Source: Botryococcus braunii (lineage: Eukaryota; Chlorophyta; Trebouxiophyceae). Taken from it: a DNA stretch of 64,000 nt. A model generated the notes under the pieces. The model saw only the letters and a list, made by a program, of their open reading frames with translations, ran no database searches and was not told where the DNA came from. Location: positions 95,225 to 159,224 of the forward strand of contig KV908525.1 of assembly GCA_002005505.1 (NCBI GenBank). Direction: 5' to 3'. How positions within the stretch are numbered: the first letter of the stretch is position 1; every line of letters begins with the position of its first letter. The position numbers and the translations under genes were made by a program. Shown in pieces: positions 29,601-38,640 of this stretch.

Positions 29601-31301
29601 TCACAGGGACCAGGGGAAGCGCAGGAATTGGGGCAGGACACCGAGAGACCTGCTTTACTTGTAAGAGATGAGAGGGGGGCAGTCTCTGATCAGACTGCAG
29701 ATGGTCCAAGTGAGCTGAGATGTATGGGTGGGACCTGCTCAGTGCCTGAGAGTAATGTTAGCGATGAGAACTCTATTAGTGATGCCCAAGGACAATGTGG
29801 TGCCAGCCACGCAAGCATGGGCCATGCATGGGAGTGTGCTGCTGGGCCTGCGCCCCAGCGCTCATGTCTAGTGGGCAGCAGACAGAGAGAGAGAGAGACA
29901 TGGGCACAGCAGCAAAATAGACCAAGTGCTCATGCCATGCAGAGTGGTCCACGTGTCTGTGAGAGTCATGACGGGACTGCAAACCGTCAGCCATGTGAGA
30001 GTGTGTCTGAGGAGGTGAATCGGAAGCCAAGACAGTGTGAGAACTCCCCCAATTACAAGAGCTTTCCGAGAGGTACCTGTGTTTGGGAGGATGATGTGAG
30101 AGAGGCTGGCAGCAAGCTTGAGAGGGCAAGCTGTGAGTCTAAGAGAGAGAAAGAGCAGAGGGAGAGATCTGGATCTTTACCAACAGTTCCCACGTGCTGT
30201 GCGGCGATATTCAGCGAAAGAGTAGTGGATGAGAGTGAGAGTAAGAGTAAGCAAGAGCAGGGGAAGCATACTGGGGTGCGTTTTGGGAAGATCAGTGTGC
30301 CTTCAAGTCTCAAGGAGGCACAGCAGTCCCCACAGTGGGAGTACTGGAAGGCTGCAATGCAGGAGGAGCAAAACTCCTTAGATGCCCATGAGGTGATGGA
30401 GTTTGTTCCTAGACCTCGTGGGCACAAAGTTATCCCAGTTCACTGGATTTTTTCAGTGAAAATGGATGCACACGGCAATGTGCTTAGATTCAAGGCCAGG
30501 CTGGTGGCTCAAGGGTGTAGGCAAATTCCAGGAGTAGATGTGATGGAGGTATTTGCTCCCACCAGCAGTTATGGGTCTAGAAGAGCTTTACTGTCAGTGG
30601 CTGCACAGGAGGGTCTTGAAATTCACCAGGTGGATGTCAAGACTGCTTTCCTAAATGGTGAATTAGAGGAGGAGGTCTATGTCACACAACCTCCTGGGTT
30701 TGAGAATGGGGATGGGAACACTGTGTGTCGCTTGAAGAAGGCATTGTATGGCCTGAAGCAAGCTCCAAGGGCATGGCATAAGACCCTTAATGAGAAGCTA
30801 CATACCATGGGGTATGAGGTGTGCAAGAGTGATGCTGGGGTCTATGTGAAATGTTCTGTGGATGGAGGGAAATCCTTTGTGCTGATTTATGTTGATGATC
30901 TATTGATAGTTTCAAAGGGCATGAGTGAGATTGAGAGGGTGAAAGGGTTGCTGAAGCAGGAGTTCACCATCCATGATCTTGGAGAGGTGAAAGATTTCTT
31001 GGGCTGTCAAGTAATGAGAGATAGAGAGAAGGGGCTGATTTCTTTGAGTTGCATCCCAAAGATTGATGCCCTAGTTGAGAAATTTGGGCTGGATCTGGAG
31101 TCTGTGGGGCCTGACACCCCTATGACTAAGGATTTTGTGGCCACACAGCGACCTATGTCTAAGGACAACAGTGCCAGCATTGGAGCTGGGAGTCCCTTAC
31201 CTCCAGGTCACAGATATTGTGAACTGGTTGGGTCACTGTTGTACATTGCCAACACTACAAGGCCATATTTCCCAGGCTGTGGGAGTGCTTTCCAGGTATA
31301 G
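26622..31301 (+). CDS. C gag-pol polyprotein
   Basis: 1559 codons in one frame. Order: an acidic/basic N-terminal tail, capsid, CCHC knuckle CNYCHRKGHFWRDC (about residue 273), protease WLVDSGAS (about residue 372), integrase (WHSRLGHPGDPWM, CEACIEGKHARPPF, IHIDTVGPIS, RSDRGTEFLNAKF, YTPQQNGVAERANR), a hinge of about 340 residues with Glu-Arg strings, then RT (HWIFSVKMDAHGNVLR, VDVKTAFLNGELEEEVYV, YVDD at 30888-30899). The true frame is lost near 31265, where two bases are missing relative to D (after 'acaaggcc'), so the last residues here (YFPGCGSAFQV) are out of phase. RNase H continues in the next frame. Confidence 0.96.
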   Translation: MARKRSKSREPSEEEPTAEEASTSSPTRQPCTPSTSKGEGDVLPKVIATQVKVHIKLDRHGTNFVVWDNAFTAANSAKGSFPAIQSAMPGTIHNAAAMLLLYESVPEEWLGEVSSKPSAYDAYLFICKKFVGGYNTQANADWLKEMSKGMRRGETISQYVSRMINLKSCLKRNGHDLLDGHVASQIVQGLPAAANPPGLLPTAVAYPLDELAALISTTAEAAGYNDDGEQPAMVMQAMPAQRETAPASSSSGANPSKQPADTESRGEVRGTCNYCHRKGHFWRDCRKRQRDAETQRNVVAAVQQLAAMWPQGQFPGAPQPPPSVQHAFPGTGAFPLLHPPPGPPSPPSEGMPYVVSYNVLDGSKHQQSKQSWLVDSGASVHLVNNVSLLHAPTVHDHPIPLLLATSDATGGIVATGSVCLLSPQHIPVWLHHVQCVPSATTNILSVSAALRDGIRFSTDRLGAFTAVSGPSGWQMPVKPENGLYYIHNCLPVVPVKVPYSVTAALKKKCSKGQSHDCAKRFLWHSRLGHPGDPWMKRLNSEQLVIGLDTSMSPCENCPKYCEACIEGKHARPPFGESSRPAEKPLDRIHIDTVGPISPAAITGERFWVTVTDEASGWKAVLPVKSKDVIAAVVRDLILYWQTEKETTVKCIRSDRGTEFLNAKFKEFCASQGTKLETSAPYTPQQNGVAERANRTLKERTRTLLNFAAASPVMWKEALETACTLLNMGPSTGRPLSPCEMFMGYKPDVSLLRTWGCLAFVHVPNQQRGTFAPKAVAGMFTGYSPVSKAYRIYMGGGIWRESRDVQFVEHIRGATRVGMAVLPDQPQQFSYPEDLSGQLHSSNPVVPLSQSSMQNQTVSSPCSSSRPDSAFPVPSDQAETEPDSQGKPSQEEGSLIVSPEASTGEQQPDLDQSEALDTIRRLARGSTDSGQHHQTLERIQQSLRNPHPATTILPPDGLSRAQRYEQRTAARDILLAQDKGESCEREGRTEGDTESQGPGEAQELGQDTERPALLVRDERGAVSDQTADGPSELRCMGGTCSVPESNVSDENSISDAQGQCGASHASMGHAWECAAGPAPQRSCLVGSRQRERETWAQQQNRPSAHAMQSGPRVCESHDGTANRQPCESVSEEVNRKPRQCENSPNYKSFPRGTCVWEDDVREAGSKLERASCESKREKEQRERSGSLPTVPTCCAAIFSERVVDESESKSKQEQGKHTGVRFGKISVPSSLKEAQQSPQWEYWKAAMQEEQNSLDAHEVMEFVPRPRGHKVIPVHWIFSVKMDAHGNVLRFKARLVAQGCRQIPGVDVMEVFAPTSSYGSRRALLSVAAQEGLEIHQVDVKTAFLNGELEEEVYVTQPPGFENGDGNTVCRLKKALYGLKQAPRAWHKTLNEKLHTMGYEVCKSDAGVYVKCSVDGGKSFVLIYVDDLLIVSKGMSEIERVKGLLKQEFTIHDLGEVKDFLGCQVMRDREKGLISLSCIPKIDALVEKFGLDLESVGPDTPMTKDFVATQRPMSKDNSASIGAGSPLPPGHRYCELVGSLLYIANTTRPYFPGCGSAFQV

Positions 31302-31872
31302 GATTACTCCCACCACTGCTCATTGGAATGAAGCCATCAGAGTGTTGAAATATCTGATGGCTACCAGGGATCTTGTGTTAGTACTTGGAGGGAAGGACAC
31401 AGAGCTGGAGGGCTTTGTGGATGCAGATTATGGTGGTGATCAGGATCACAGGTTCTCCACTACTGGTTACGTAATTCGGGTGTTTGGAGGAGCAGTAGTT
31501 TGGGGAAGCAAAAAGCAGTCTGCAGTGGCCACATCCACTGTAGAGGCTGAGTTTATGGCGGCAAGTGCAGCTGTCAAAGAGGCAAATTGGATGAAGGGAT
31601 TCCTGGAAGAAATTGGGATTTCTCCGTGGATTGTGAAGATCCACTGTGATAATCAGGGATGTATCAATCATCTCAGAAATCCAGTGTTCTCTAAGCATAC
31701 CAAGCATATCGCGATCAGCTTCCATTTTGCACGGGAAGCTATTGCATTGGGTCAGGTGGATGTGAAATACGTTCCTTCTGCAAGGAATGTAGCAGATATA
31801 TTCACAAAGCCTTTGACAAGGCAGGTGTTTCAGGGACATCGTGATGCTCTGGGGTTGGCCAAGTTTTTGTGA
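31266..31872 (+). CDS. C RNase H (continuation after a 2-nt deletion)
   Basis: Frame continuing pol after the 2-nt loss: QAVGVLSRYRITPTTAHWNEA, GFVDADYGGDQDHR, STVEAEFMAAS, HCDNQGCI, and the C-terminal NVADIFTKPLTR. These are the copia RNase H motifs including the catalytic Asp/Glu positions. The frame is also open upstream to an ATG at 31135, but that part overlaps RT out of phase. The stop is at 31870-31872, followed by the polypurine tract. Confidence 0.93.
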
Positions 31873-31890
31873 GGAAAAGGCAAGGGGAAG

Positions 31891-32618
31891 TGTTATAATA
31901 GTGACAGAACATTGTGGTGCCTTTCCCTCAGAAGAGTAATAGTGGCCAGATCATCGTCAATTATCAGAGAGAGCAGTTAGTAGAATGAGTAATCAGTGGC
32001 AGAACCCAGGAGTTCTGCCAGAACCAATCTAGACCAATTGCACGTTAATAAGAAAGGATTAGATAATCGGACACGGTTTGCTCGAAAGGCTATATGCTCC
32101 TGGCTCGAAGGATTGAGGCACTTGATTGGGACATCAAAAGCACTTCGGGTGTTTGCTACTTTACTGTTGCCAGTCAAGTCTCCTCACTCACAGACGACAC
32201 TGCTTGTTTCTCTACGCACAACAAGAGTGTCGCCGGGCTTAACACCCTCGTGCCGGGACATGCAGGTAAACTGCTGTCAAGACATCATATGAACATGAAC
32301 AATGGTTTAGGAAGGGTCTAGATAAGGTACAATAGAAAGGCGTAATTGCTTAGCTCATCGGACATTGGTAATGTAGACTATCAGTAACGTTGTTGATAGG
32401 ATAGTTCGAGTTGCCGAGTGACGAGAGAGAGCAATAAACATTGTAAGACTTGATTGGGACATCAAAAGCACTTCGGGTGTTTGCTACTTTACTGTTGCCA
32501 GTCAAGTCTCCTCACTCACAGACGACACTGCTTGTTTCTCTACGCACAACAAGAGTGTCGCCGGGCTTAACACCCTCGTGCCGGGACATGCAGGGAACAT
32601 TACGCCCAGAATTGTACA
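31891..32618 (+). repeat. C 3' LTR
   Basis: 728 bp, preceded by the polypurine tract gaggaaaaggcaaggggaag (31871-31890). Internal 147-bp blocks lie at 32120-32266 and 32448-32594. Followed by the aagat target duplication. Confidence 0.97.
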
Positions 32619-32623
32619 AAGAT

Positions 32624-33840
32624 CAAGACCATTCACAATGTGTCTACTGTCAAGCTGAACAAAAGAGTCAAAAGAAGTTGCGGGCAGGGGTTTCTCCTTC
32701 ACACTGAGACAACCAGTCTGTACCAGGCAACGATATAAGGGCAAGCCTGTATGGGAACTGCAGTGGGGTGAGCTCTTAAAGGTGGAAGTAAGACCCAGTG
32801 CATCCAAAACAGAAGCCGAGAGCAATACATCATGAGAGTTGTTGTTGTGTAGTCCCTTCCAGCACCTGTTCACAGTGGCTCAGGCAAGAGAGCACAGTCA
32901 ATCTAGTACCTGGCAGTAGCTGTGACACAAGCTGGCTAACAGTACACTCCCTGTTAATACCATCAACAAACAAGACAACATGAGCATCACTAGAAAGAAG
33001 GTGAGGAGCTGCATCTCTCTTATACATGCACACAGGATTGATCAAGTCACTGGCATGGGGGGATGTCTGAAACTCTCTACACAAACCATGCCCATCCACA
33101 ATATGGGACATGAAAGAATGGCAACAACTGTGAAAGAAATCCTGCAGATTACCAAGCCCATACAAAACAGGAATCCCATACTGGGTCACTGAACAGTTGG
33201 CAGACATCTTAAACAGGCCTCACACTGCTGTAATACCAAAGAAGTCCAACAAATCAAGTTGTATTTAATTTTTGAAAGTGATTCCTCAACTCAAGGTGTA
33301 ATTGGAAGCACGGAAGAACGTCGTAGCCACCTCCACGGACCGAGCGGATGCCAAGCCTACATCGTAGGTCCCCAAAAACATTTCAGTCTGCATAAGCCAA
33401 GGATCCAACATCATTGGATCTCCCTCGAATACAGATGGGTCTGGCAACTTGAGCGAGGGCTTCCCTGAACCTGACGAGGCTGTAGCCGATGCCGGAGTTG
33501 CCGTTGGTATGGGCTGCGGCACGACCACAGGTGCAGGTTGCGCGAGAGAGCACTGAATTAACATCTCAAGTCCCTCTGAAATGCTCTGAGTGGTATCAGC
33601 TGGAGGGGAATGCGACGGAACACTAGATCTTAATGCAACGGCTCCTTCGAGCAGGGCACCGATATCTACCAAACGCCTAAGCATACAACGAGGATCTACC
33701 CATGAACGATCTACATATACATAAGCAAGAAGATCTATGGATGGATCTGGCTCCGCGATGCCAGGACTAGGTGCACGAGCCCTTGAACCCGAACGAGGAT
33801 GCCGAGACATCACAATCCGAAAGGAAAAGAAACGCACCAC
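32624..33840 (-). pseudogene. B2 remaining coding region (gag, unknown ORF, start of protease)
   Basis: Matches B1 15841-14624 almost base for base. It contains the truncated gag (33286-33840), the 125-codon unknown ORF (32830-33207) and the region upstream of the protease active site, interrupted by copia C at 32619. With RT and integrase deleted, B2 could only move with proteins supplied in trans. Confidence 0.9.
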
Positions 33841-33880
33841 GAACGAACGACAAGGAACTAATCCTTGTCGCCGATACCAC

Positions 33881-34141
33881 TGTAGCGTTAACTAAGCGGA
33901 AGAGGTTTTTATGAGACAGTGAGACGTTCGTTGTGTGCAACGAAAGAGTGTTACATGATTGATTCGCAAGCGTACTCTTAAACCCAGGGTGGATTGAATT
34001 ATACTGTACTGCCACAGACGCGTAGTCGGGCAACCGAGCGAACTACTTGAGCGAGGTTGTACTGCGAATCCAGATCACATGGCAAGTCAAAGAGCAATGC
34101 CAAGGACCATACTAGAGCATTATACCCTAGGAAATGCTACA
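33881..34141 (-). repeat. B2 5' LTR (minus strand)
   Basis: A 261-bp LTR nearly identical to those of B1, with ends tgtagc/gctaca and the same adjoining tggtatcggc primer-binding site. It is followed by the tcaaa target duplication. Confidence 0.95.
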
Positions 34142-34146
34142 TCAAA

Positions 34147-35309
34147 CCTTGACAGTGTTACATCTGCATTTCCATTGGCCTGGTGTTAAGGCTGATGTAG
34201 AGCTTTTTGTACGTGCATGCGAACCTTGTCAGAAGGCGAAAGCCGTAACTCCGATACCGCCTCTCATGCAAAAGCCTGCATTGTTTGGACCGATGAATCA
34301 TGTTCATATTGATTTGTTTGGACCAATCCCACGCATGTTAGCAAAAGACAAAAATGGCAATCACGATAAATCGAAAATTTGGGTTGTGGTCATGGTTGAC
34401 TATTTTACTAAAGTAGCTGAACTCATGCCCGTTGATGATAAAACCCCTTTTTCAGTATCCCGTGCCTTCTATCATGCATGGATTTGTAGGTATGGCGTGC
34501 CTGCAGTGCTCACCTCTGACAATGGGAATGAATTTGCTTCTGATTTTGCACACATGCTGTCTCGTCTTGGCATCTATCATATTCACATATCTCCCAATCA
34601 TCCCTCGGCCAATGGCGTGGTAGAACGGCTTGTGCAGAATGTTAAAAGTATGTTGCAGAAACATTACAATGACCATCCTACTGATTGGTCTTCGTCCCTG
34701 CCTATTGTGTTGCAAGCTTACATGTCTCGGAAACACACCTCACTTCGCAACTTTTCACCTGCTGAAATGTTGTACGGATTTGCTCCAAAATTGCCTTTGG
34801 CTGTGAGAGACGTGCTTGTAAATGTGGCAGAGGCCCTTTCCCCTGAACACCATGTGTGTAATTTGCAAGACCGTCTGATTGAGCAGTATGACCGAGTGGC
34901 ACGTGCTTTAGACTATGCCATGCATAAGAACATTGTTGGGCGCTCTCTCAAGACTTGTGGTAAACGCAAATGCACAGACTTACAGGTGGGGGACTTAGTT
35001 TTAGAACTTACACCAATTTCTGGCCCTTTACAGACTGGACTTAAGGGCCCCTTTGAAATAGTTTCTCTTAATGACTCAAAAACTATTGCTGTTTTACGCA
35101 CTGGCAAAACTAGGTTTAAGGAAGGCAGGCTGTTTAAGCGTCACACTTCACACTTGGTGAAATTTCATGAACCGCTTCGTGACTGGGGGGGGAGAGTGCA
35201 TAATACAAGAGATTACGAATTTCAGTATGTTGCTGAATTCGCTCCCAACAATCATCACGCAGCGCTTCGGCAGTATGAAATCTTCAACCAGCTGGAACTT
35301 GGACACTAA
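34147..35309 (+). CDS. Element A pol: integrase core and C-terminus
   Basis: Resumes pol in frame right after B2. It completes the zinc-binding domain (LHFHWPGVKADVELFVRACEPCQKAK) and holds the DDE core: IDLFGPIPR, LTSDNGNEFASDF and SPNHPSANGVVERL. A C-terminal SH3-like segment follows (QVGDLVLELTPISGPLQTGLKGPFEIVSL, FKRHTSHLVKFHEP). There is no chromodomain, unlike B. Stop at 35307-35309. The open frame extends back to an ATG at 34134 inside the B2 LTR, which is not part of A. Confidence 0.95.
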
Positions 35310-36145
35310 ATGTGGGGGTAGTAGAAGTCATTTTCCCTGCAGGTGTATGGAGTTCTCTTTGATTTGCAGCACAGACCTTGGAATGGCAGAGAGTCTTCAG
35401 ATTCTTGGCAGCACTTTACCGGTCTTGTTTTGGGGCTTTCCCCTTTTCTTGCAGTAATACTAAGGCATGGCTTCTGGCCTGTACCTTATGTTGCTGTACC
35501 TTATTTTCAGGGGCTTTCCCCTCATTTCGTCTTTTGTATTTTGGCACTTGCGCCATTCCCATTCATTGGCAATTGCGCCACCTTTATGGTTTTATCTTTT
35601 TGGCACTTGCGCCAGCTTCCAGAAGGATCCTTAGAATATTCGGAGCGTCCGGGGTTCGTGATCTGGGTGGAGCTGGGAGGGTGAGAGAATGAGAGAGCCT
35701 TGGGTTCACCACAGCAACTCCCCTTTTGTGTCATCGTATCGTACGGTTTGGTTTAGCCAACCGTAGTCGACCTCGGTTTGTCCGTCCGACACTTCGTCGG
35801 AGGTCGCACGGTTGTTTTATATTTGCATAATGACTTAACCAGACAGTAGCAAAAAGTCTTTGGCCAATACCGTCACACAGTGTGACTTGGTTAAGAGAGC
35901 TTTGCATCTGCATGATATTATATCTAAGTTTCCAGGCAAGACTGATAGGGAAATTATGAAGGATCTTTTCAATGAACCAGTGGTATCAGATACTTTGCAG
36001 AAGACAGCATCTGATTTGCAGAAGTTTGTTTCCAAAGTTGCCAAGATGCATCAGACCTTTGAGGAACAATTGATTAATCCTCTGCAGGTCACTGGACATG
36101 GGAACTTGGAGGTGGGATCAGACCCTTTCTGGATCACTACATATA
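35310..36145 (+). other. Element A 3' region
   Basis: Begins with a G-rich run (tgtgggggtagtagaag). It holds three near copies of ttggcacttgcgcca (about 35539, 35563 and 35600), two ggggctttcccc motifs, a purine-rich stretch (about 35664-35698), a strong stem-loop (35758-35814) and a 97-codon ORF (35860-36153). It ends in tttctggatcactaca (36126-36141) and the spacer tata. No polypurine tract stands directly before 36146. Confidence 0.6.
35758..35814 (+). other. Predicted stem-loop in element A 3' region
   Basis: Nested complementary arms: caaccgt (35758-35764) with acggttg (35808-35814), cgacctc (35768-35774) with gaggtcg (35800-35806), and ccga (35786-35789) with tcgg (35797-35800). It may be an RNA structure for 3' processing or packaging of the element transcript. 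It has none of the tRNA landmarks. Confidence 0.55.
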
Positions 36146-36153
36146 TGTCGTGA
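35860..36153 (+). CDS. Element A 3' ORF of unknown function (97 codons)
   Basis: A soluble, helical-looking product (ISKFPGKTDREIMKDLF, LQKTASDLQKFVSKVAKMH) with no recognised domain. It runs through the 16-bp terminal motif and stops just inside the second terminal repeat. The open frame and amphipathic character suggest past coding. A decayed gag-like piece is possible but not shown. Confidence 0.35.
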   Translation: MANTVTQCDLVKRALHLHDIISKFPGKTDREIMKDLFNEPVVSDTLQKTASDLQKFVSKVAKMHQTFEEQLINPLQVTGHGNLEVGSDPFWITTYMS

Positions 36154-37077
36154 GTTAAACCATGATATGTGTTTAGTGATCGCCCACGTGAATAACGGTG
36201 GTCACGGTGATCACGTGAACAGCCAGGCACATCCAGTCCGTTTGGCTGAGCAGCCATTCGGGTTTATATACTGGGACGTACATATGTGTGTGTTTATTTG
36301 AGAGATTGTGCTTTGACAGCTGAGACGGACATGGCTTGGAGAGAGTATTACAGAAGGGGGATGGTCCAGGGAAGAGCATTACTGGATCATGAGAGCAGTG
36401 ATGAGAAAGACAAGCAAGTTGTACAGCCTGCAGTTGTTCCGCCGCAAGAGCAGCCGCAGAACGTGGAGCAACAGCAGTCACGCAAGAAGAAAAAGAGAAG
36501 TAGAACTCGTGCTCAGAGAAAGCAAAAGAAAGCAGCGAAATTGGCTTCAGGCATGCAGAGCATGGAGATCAAGATGGACGTTATGGAGTCTGATTGCGAG
36601 TTTGATTGGGAAGACATGCTATAACAGTGAGAGAATGACTTCACTTGGCTTGCTGCAACAGCAGAATAATTCATGTCATTGATTTGGAGCTATGGAGTAT
36701 TATCTGAGCAGCAGTATTGAACAATTCGAGCATTATTGAATAATGGTTTTTATGCACTTCTGAGCAATGTATCTCAGCAACATTGAGACGAGTGTTAAGG
36801 ACTTACTGTATCAGCTTTGAACTGGTCCGTTTTGCTTAGAGGAGCTTTTGATGCCCTCAGCACTATTGACAATTTGGAGATGGTGAGCAAGATACACTTG
36901 TATCAGAACCTAAGTTAAGTATATTGCTCGCGGTCCAAGTGTTTGGTTTATAAGCCATTTATATTGCAGACTTTATAAGGTACACAATTGTACAGCTAAG
37001 GTTTAGTGCCGTACACATATGGTACAACCTTCCCTTGTTTGCAAAAACAAGGTCAATGTAATTTCTGGATCACTACA
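36146..37077 (+). repeat. Element A right terminal unit (932 bp)
   Basis: Begins with the same 113 bases as the left end of A (tgtcgtgag...) and ends with tttctggatcactaca (37062-37077), the motif that also precedes it at 36126-36141. It is bounded by tata on the left and ttag on the right. A TATA-like tttatata lies near 36262. It may be a short tandem unit, a split direct repeat or a diverged LTR. Confidence 0.7.
36286..36624 (+). CDS. Basic ORF in the right terminal unit of A (112 codons)
   Basis: A Gln-rich middle (VVPPQEQPQNVEQQQ) followed by a strongly basic stretch (SRKKKKRSRTRAQRKQKKAA) like a nuclear localisation or nucleic-acid-binding segment, and an acidic C-terminus. No domain is recognised. 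A later Met (MAWREYYRRG) could be the start. Coding status is uncertain. Confidence 0.35.
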   Translation: MCVYLRDCALTAETDMAWREYYRRGMVQGRALLDHESSDEKDKQVVQPAVVPPQEQPQNVEQQQSRKKKKRSRTRAQRKQKKAAKLASGMQSMEIKMDVMESDCEFDWEDML

Positions 37078-38012
<935 letters not shown>

Positions 38013-38640
38013 TTCCTCGACCGTGGACTTCTAGCAGTCGGATTAGACAGGCAGGATACCCGGCTCACGTTATCTTTCGAAGACTTTATAAGGCGCTCTA
38101 TAGGATCGCCCCCTTTGTAGGACAGAAACCACAAGTACTCAGAAGAAGGCTTGAAGCCCGCTTTGGTGGTGCACTTGCACCGTGACCGCCCTATGTGACT
38201 CCCTCCCGGCGTGTGCGTCTTTCTCTTATGATCCGCCGACTCCCGTCCACTTTAAAAAATTTTGGGGGGGTTGGATTCGGCGGCGGAGGAGTTCTTGAAG
38301 CGGCTCCAAGGCATGGTTAATCAGGCGCTAGTTACGCATGAAGACCTTGTCTGGTTTTCTACGCATCGGCGCATCAGCTTTGCGATTGCCCGGGCTGTTG
38401 GGCGGCAGTTGGCGGCGCGATTACCCTATGGGGGGGTGGGCGTTCGAGTTTAGGTTACGGGGGTGCCTGTTGCTCTGCCAGCAGCGCTGGCTTCTGTGGT
38501 GCGGGGGGTGATTTCCTCTTATGTAATCAAAAAATTTTCTTCCCTTTCCTTTCCCTTCCCATGTGCCTACATACGCCCCGAGCCCTAGGCAGCTAATAAT
38601 CAACATTCGCCCCGCCCTTTTGTAAATCCCCTTAAGTATC
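38013..38640 (+). other. Region with two short unrecognised ORFs
   Basis: Two frames stand out from the background. One runs 37982-38185 (67 codons, starting in the end of the array; contains HVIFRRLYKALYRIAPFVG) and one 38262-38453 (63 codons; EEFLKRLQGMVNQALVTHED and RRISFAIARAVGRQLAARL). Both look protein-like and amphipathic, but I recognise neither. They might be pieces of a decayed mobile element. The rest of the interval shows nothing I can name. Confidence 0.3.

Larger units (their letters stand above)
18284..32618 (+). mobile_element. Element C: Ty1/copia retrotransposon inserted in B2
   Basis: Plus-strand copia element with 728-bp LTRs (TG...CA), target duplication aagat (18279-18283 and 32619-32623), a primer-binding site, an extra leader ORF, a 1559-codon gag-pol and a polypurine tract. 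Its left LTR is split by element D. Without D it is about 7.3 kb. By eye the two LTRs show no differences, so insertion was recent. Gag-pol has one 2-nt deletion in the RNase H region near 31265. Confidence 0.97.
17983..34141 (-). mobile_element. Element B2: internally deleted chromovirus, host of copia C
   Basis: A second minus-strand copy of the B family, flanked by tcaaa (17978-17982 and 34142-34146). At its left end only the first 15-16 bases of the LTR remain (tgtagcgttaactaag), fused directly to the protease region that matches B1 near 14337. The chromodomain, integrase, RNase H, RT and nearly the whole 3' LTR are gone. The rest (part of protease, the unknown ORF, truncated gag, 5' LTR) is present but split by copia C at aagat. 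Confidence 0.95.
4360..37077 (+). mobile_element. Element A: Ty3/gypsy-type element with PHD finger, hosting nested insertions
   Basis: A plus-strand retroelement flanked by ttag (4356-4359 and 37078-37081) within an older tandem repeat. Its coding sequence runs as gag-like ORFs (5718-6896), a 956-residue ORF ending in an aspartic protease (6918-9788), then pol in three blocks (9840-10276, 16151-17982, 34147-35309) separated by insertions B1 and B2. After removal of B1, B2 and one copy of each 5-bp target duplication A is about 10.7 kb, and pol is in one frame across both junctions. Pol order is RT, RNase H, PHD finger, integrase. I could not find conventional LTRs. Instead a segment of about 113-134 bp is repeated directly at 4360 and 36146, and a 16-bp motif at 36126 and 37062. 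See the findings for what this arrangement may mean. Confidence 0.85.

Noticed and set aside
35758..35814. tRNA-like gene
   Set aside because: Nested stems are present, but no T-loop (TTCGANNC) at the right place, no anticodon-loop layout and no CCA-adjacent acceptor pattern.
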